In this document: piece by piece, positions 63,233 to 64,000 of the stretch
Position numbering within the stretch: the stretch's first letter is position 1
How the letters are laid out: the number at the start of each line of letters is the position of its first letter
Assembly: GCA_021324355.1 (NCBI GenBank)
Contig: JAJPJD010000010.1
Coordinates: 1 to 64,000 of the forward strand
DNA from: Actinomycetota bacterium
Lineage (GTDB): Bacteria; Actinomycetota; Acidimicrobiia; Acidimicrobiales; RAAP-2
Length of the DNA: 64,000 bases
Direction of reading: 5' to 3'
Position numbers and translations under genes: made by a program
Notes under the pieces: generated by a model
Databases searched by the model: none
The model's input: only the letters and a program-made list of their open reading frames with translations
What the model was told of the DNA's origin: nothing

Positions 63233-64000
63233 TCAGATTCCGGCCGCCTTGGCCTTGCCGCCGGGGGCCGAGACCATCAACCGAACAAGCTCTTCGGTGA
63301 TCCGCGGTTCCAAACCCTCGGTATGCCCTTTGTCGAGGCGCACCACGTCGGCAATCACCCGGCCGTCGCGAGCGTTGGGATAGATGAACATGCGGGCCGT
63401 GCCCGGCCGGGGCAAGCGGCCCCAGCTCGGGGTCGAGCGATCACCCCACCGGGTGTCGTGAATCTTCCCCGGCTCGTCGTCCACGACGTCGGCCAGGTGT
63501 TGGCGCGGTCCAGCCCCGTACCGTTCCGCCCACGGCGAGGTCTCGGGCAGCACGGTGATCTCGTGCTCCCCGGTGGCGAAGATGAACGAGATGTCGGTCT
63601 GCGGTGGCGGCGGCGGCCCTTGGGCCCGCATCCGGGCCCGGAACGCCTCCATGGCGGCCTGCTCGGCCTCACTGCGCGGCGGACCAAAGTTCGGCGCCCG
63701 CTCGGCTGGGCCGATCCTTCCGCCCGACAGGCTCAACCACCCGTCGACCCGATCGGCGAAGAACGGACTGTCGAGCAGCCGCCGGGCGGTCGACCCACCC
63801 TGGGAGTGCCCGACCAACCAGAAGGCCCGGATGCGCTCGCGGCCGAATCGCTCAAAGACCTGCTCGACGAGACGCTCCAGGTACTCGTCATCGGCCTTCG
63901 GATCCCAATGGCGGGTCGGCTCGACGGTGGCGGCGCTCGGGGTCGCGATCACCAACCGGTACTGGTTCGCGTAGTCGTAGGCGGGGAAGTACTCCCGCTG
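63233..64000 (-). CDS. Alpha/beta hydrolase, esterase-like (N-terminus outside window)
   Basis: 256 codons are in the window and the frame stays open through 64000. The nucleophile elbow is FWLVGHSQGGSTARRLL, and a histidine near the end (RLDKGHTEGLEP) is the likely catalytic base. The stretch EYFPAYDYANQYRLVIATPS upstream of the GTG at 63955 is protein-like, so the true start lies beyond the window. The substrate is unknown. The 190 bases between tRNA-Gly and this gene show nothing else. Confidence 0.75.
   Translation of the reverse strand, partial: QREYFPAYDYANQYRLVIATPSAATVEPTRHWDPKADDEYLERLVEQVFERFGRERIRAFWLVGHSQGGSTARRLLDSPFFADRVDGWLSLSGGRIGPAERAPNFGPPRSEAEQAAMEAFRARMRAQGPPPPPQTDISFIFATGEHEITVLPETSPWAERYGAGPRQHLADVVDDEPGKIHDTRWGDRSTPSWGRLPRPGTARMFIYPNARDGRVIADVVRLDKGHTEGLEPRITEELVRLMVSAPGGKAKAAGI

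Overview
The window is very GC-rich, uses GTG starts often, and packs genes into runs with 4-bp start/stop overlaps. HspR-type heat-shock control, a GlnR-like box, a SenX3/RegX3 pair, a fused PcaL, an F420-type PPOX protein and tRNAs without encoded CCA all point to an actinobacterium. A deep-branching, Acidimicrobiia-like lineage fits best, but that placement is inference.

Layout. 1-1210: the N-terminal part of an IS110-family transposase cut by the window edge, its noncoding upstream region, and tRNA-Arg. 1283-13592: an aromatic-acid module. A TTGACA/TACGTT promoter precedes pcaI-J-H-G-B-L, an IclR-type regulator and pobA. Converging on it is a branched-chain-type ABC transporter whose binding-protein gene carries two inverted repeats upstream. 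Together they could take up 4-hydroxybenzoate-like acids and convert them to 3-oxoadipyl-CoA; the final thiolase is not here. 13636-20534: a ROK glucokinase, then five tightly coupled genes for a type IV secretion-like apparatus (coupling ATPase, VirB4-like ATPase, SCO6880-like, VirB6-like and VirB2-like proteins) without a relaxase. 20660-28708: a SenX3-like kinase broken by a one-base frameshift, its intact regulator, serS, an ABC-2 exporter, a TlpA-like thioredoxin, ctaB/ctaA for haem A, and tRNA-Glu.

28709-29978 is accessory debris: repeated insertion-sequence-like motifs, a truncated IS256-type transposase, and less GC-rich sequence without convincing genes. 29979-32726 holds an aminotransferase, an unrecognised 343-residue protein and tRNAs for Asp and Phe. 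32933-47322 is folate, pyrimidine and purine synthesis: folC, pyrE-purM-purF, a PHP phosphoesterase, purL, a small conserved protein and purQ-S-C-B-D-A. 47414-54644 is a heat-shock operon (dnaK-grpE-dnaJ-hspR-clpB) behind a promoter overlapped by a HAIR-like repeat. 54740-64000 holds a sterol-desaturase-like enzyme, phosphoglycerate mutase, amt-glnB behind a GlnR-like box, small membrane and ligand-binding proteins, a large Fe-S membrane oxidoreductase, tRNA-Gly and a partial alpha/beta hydrolase.

Across the window about ten monocistronic or first genes have a TAnnnT hexamer only 6-9 nt before the start codon, suggesting that leaderless transcription is common in this genome.
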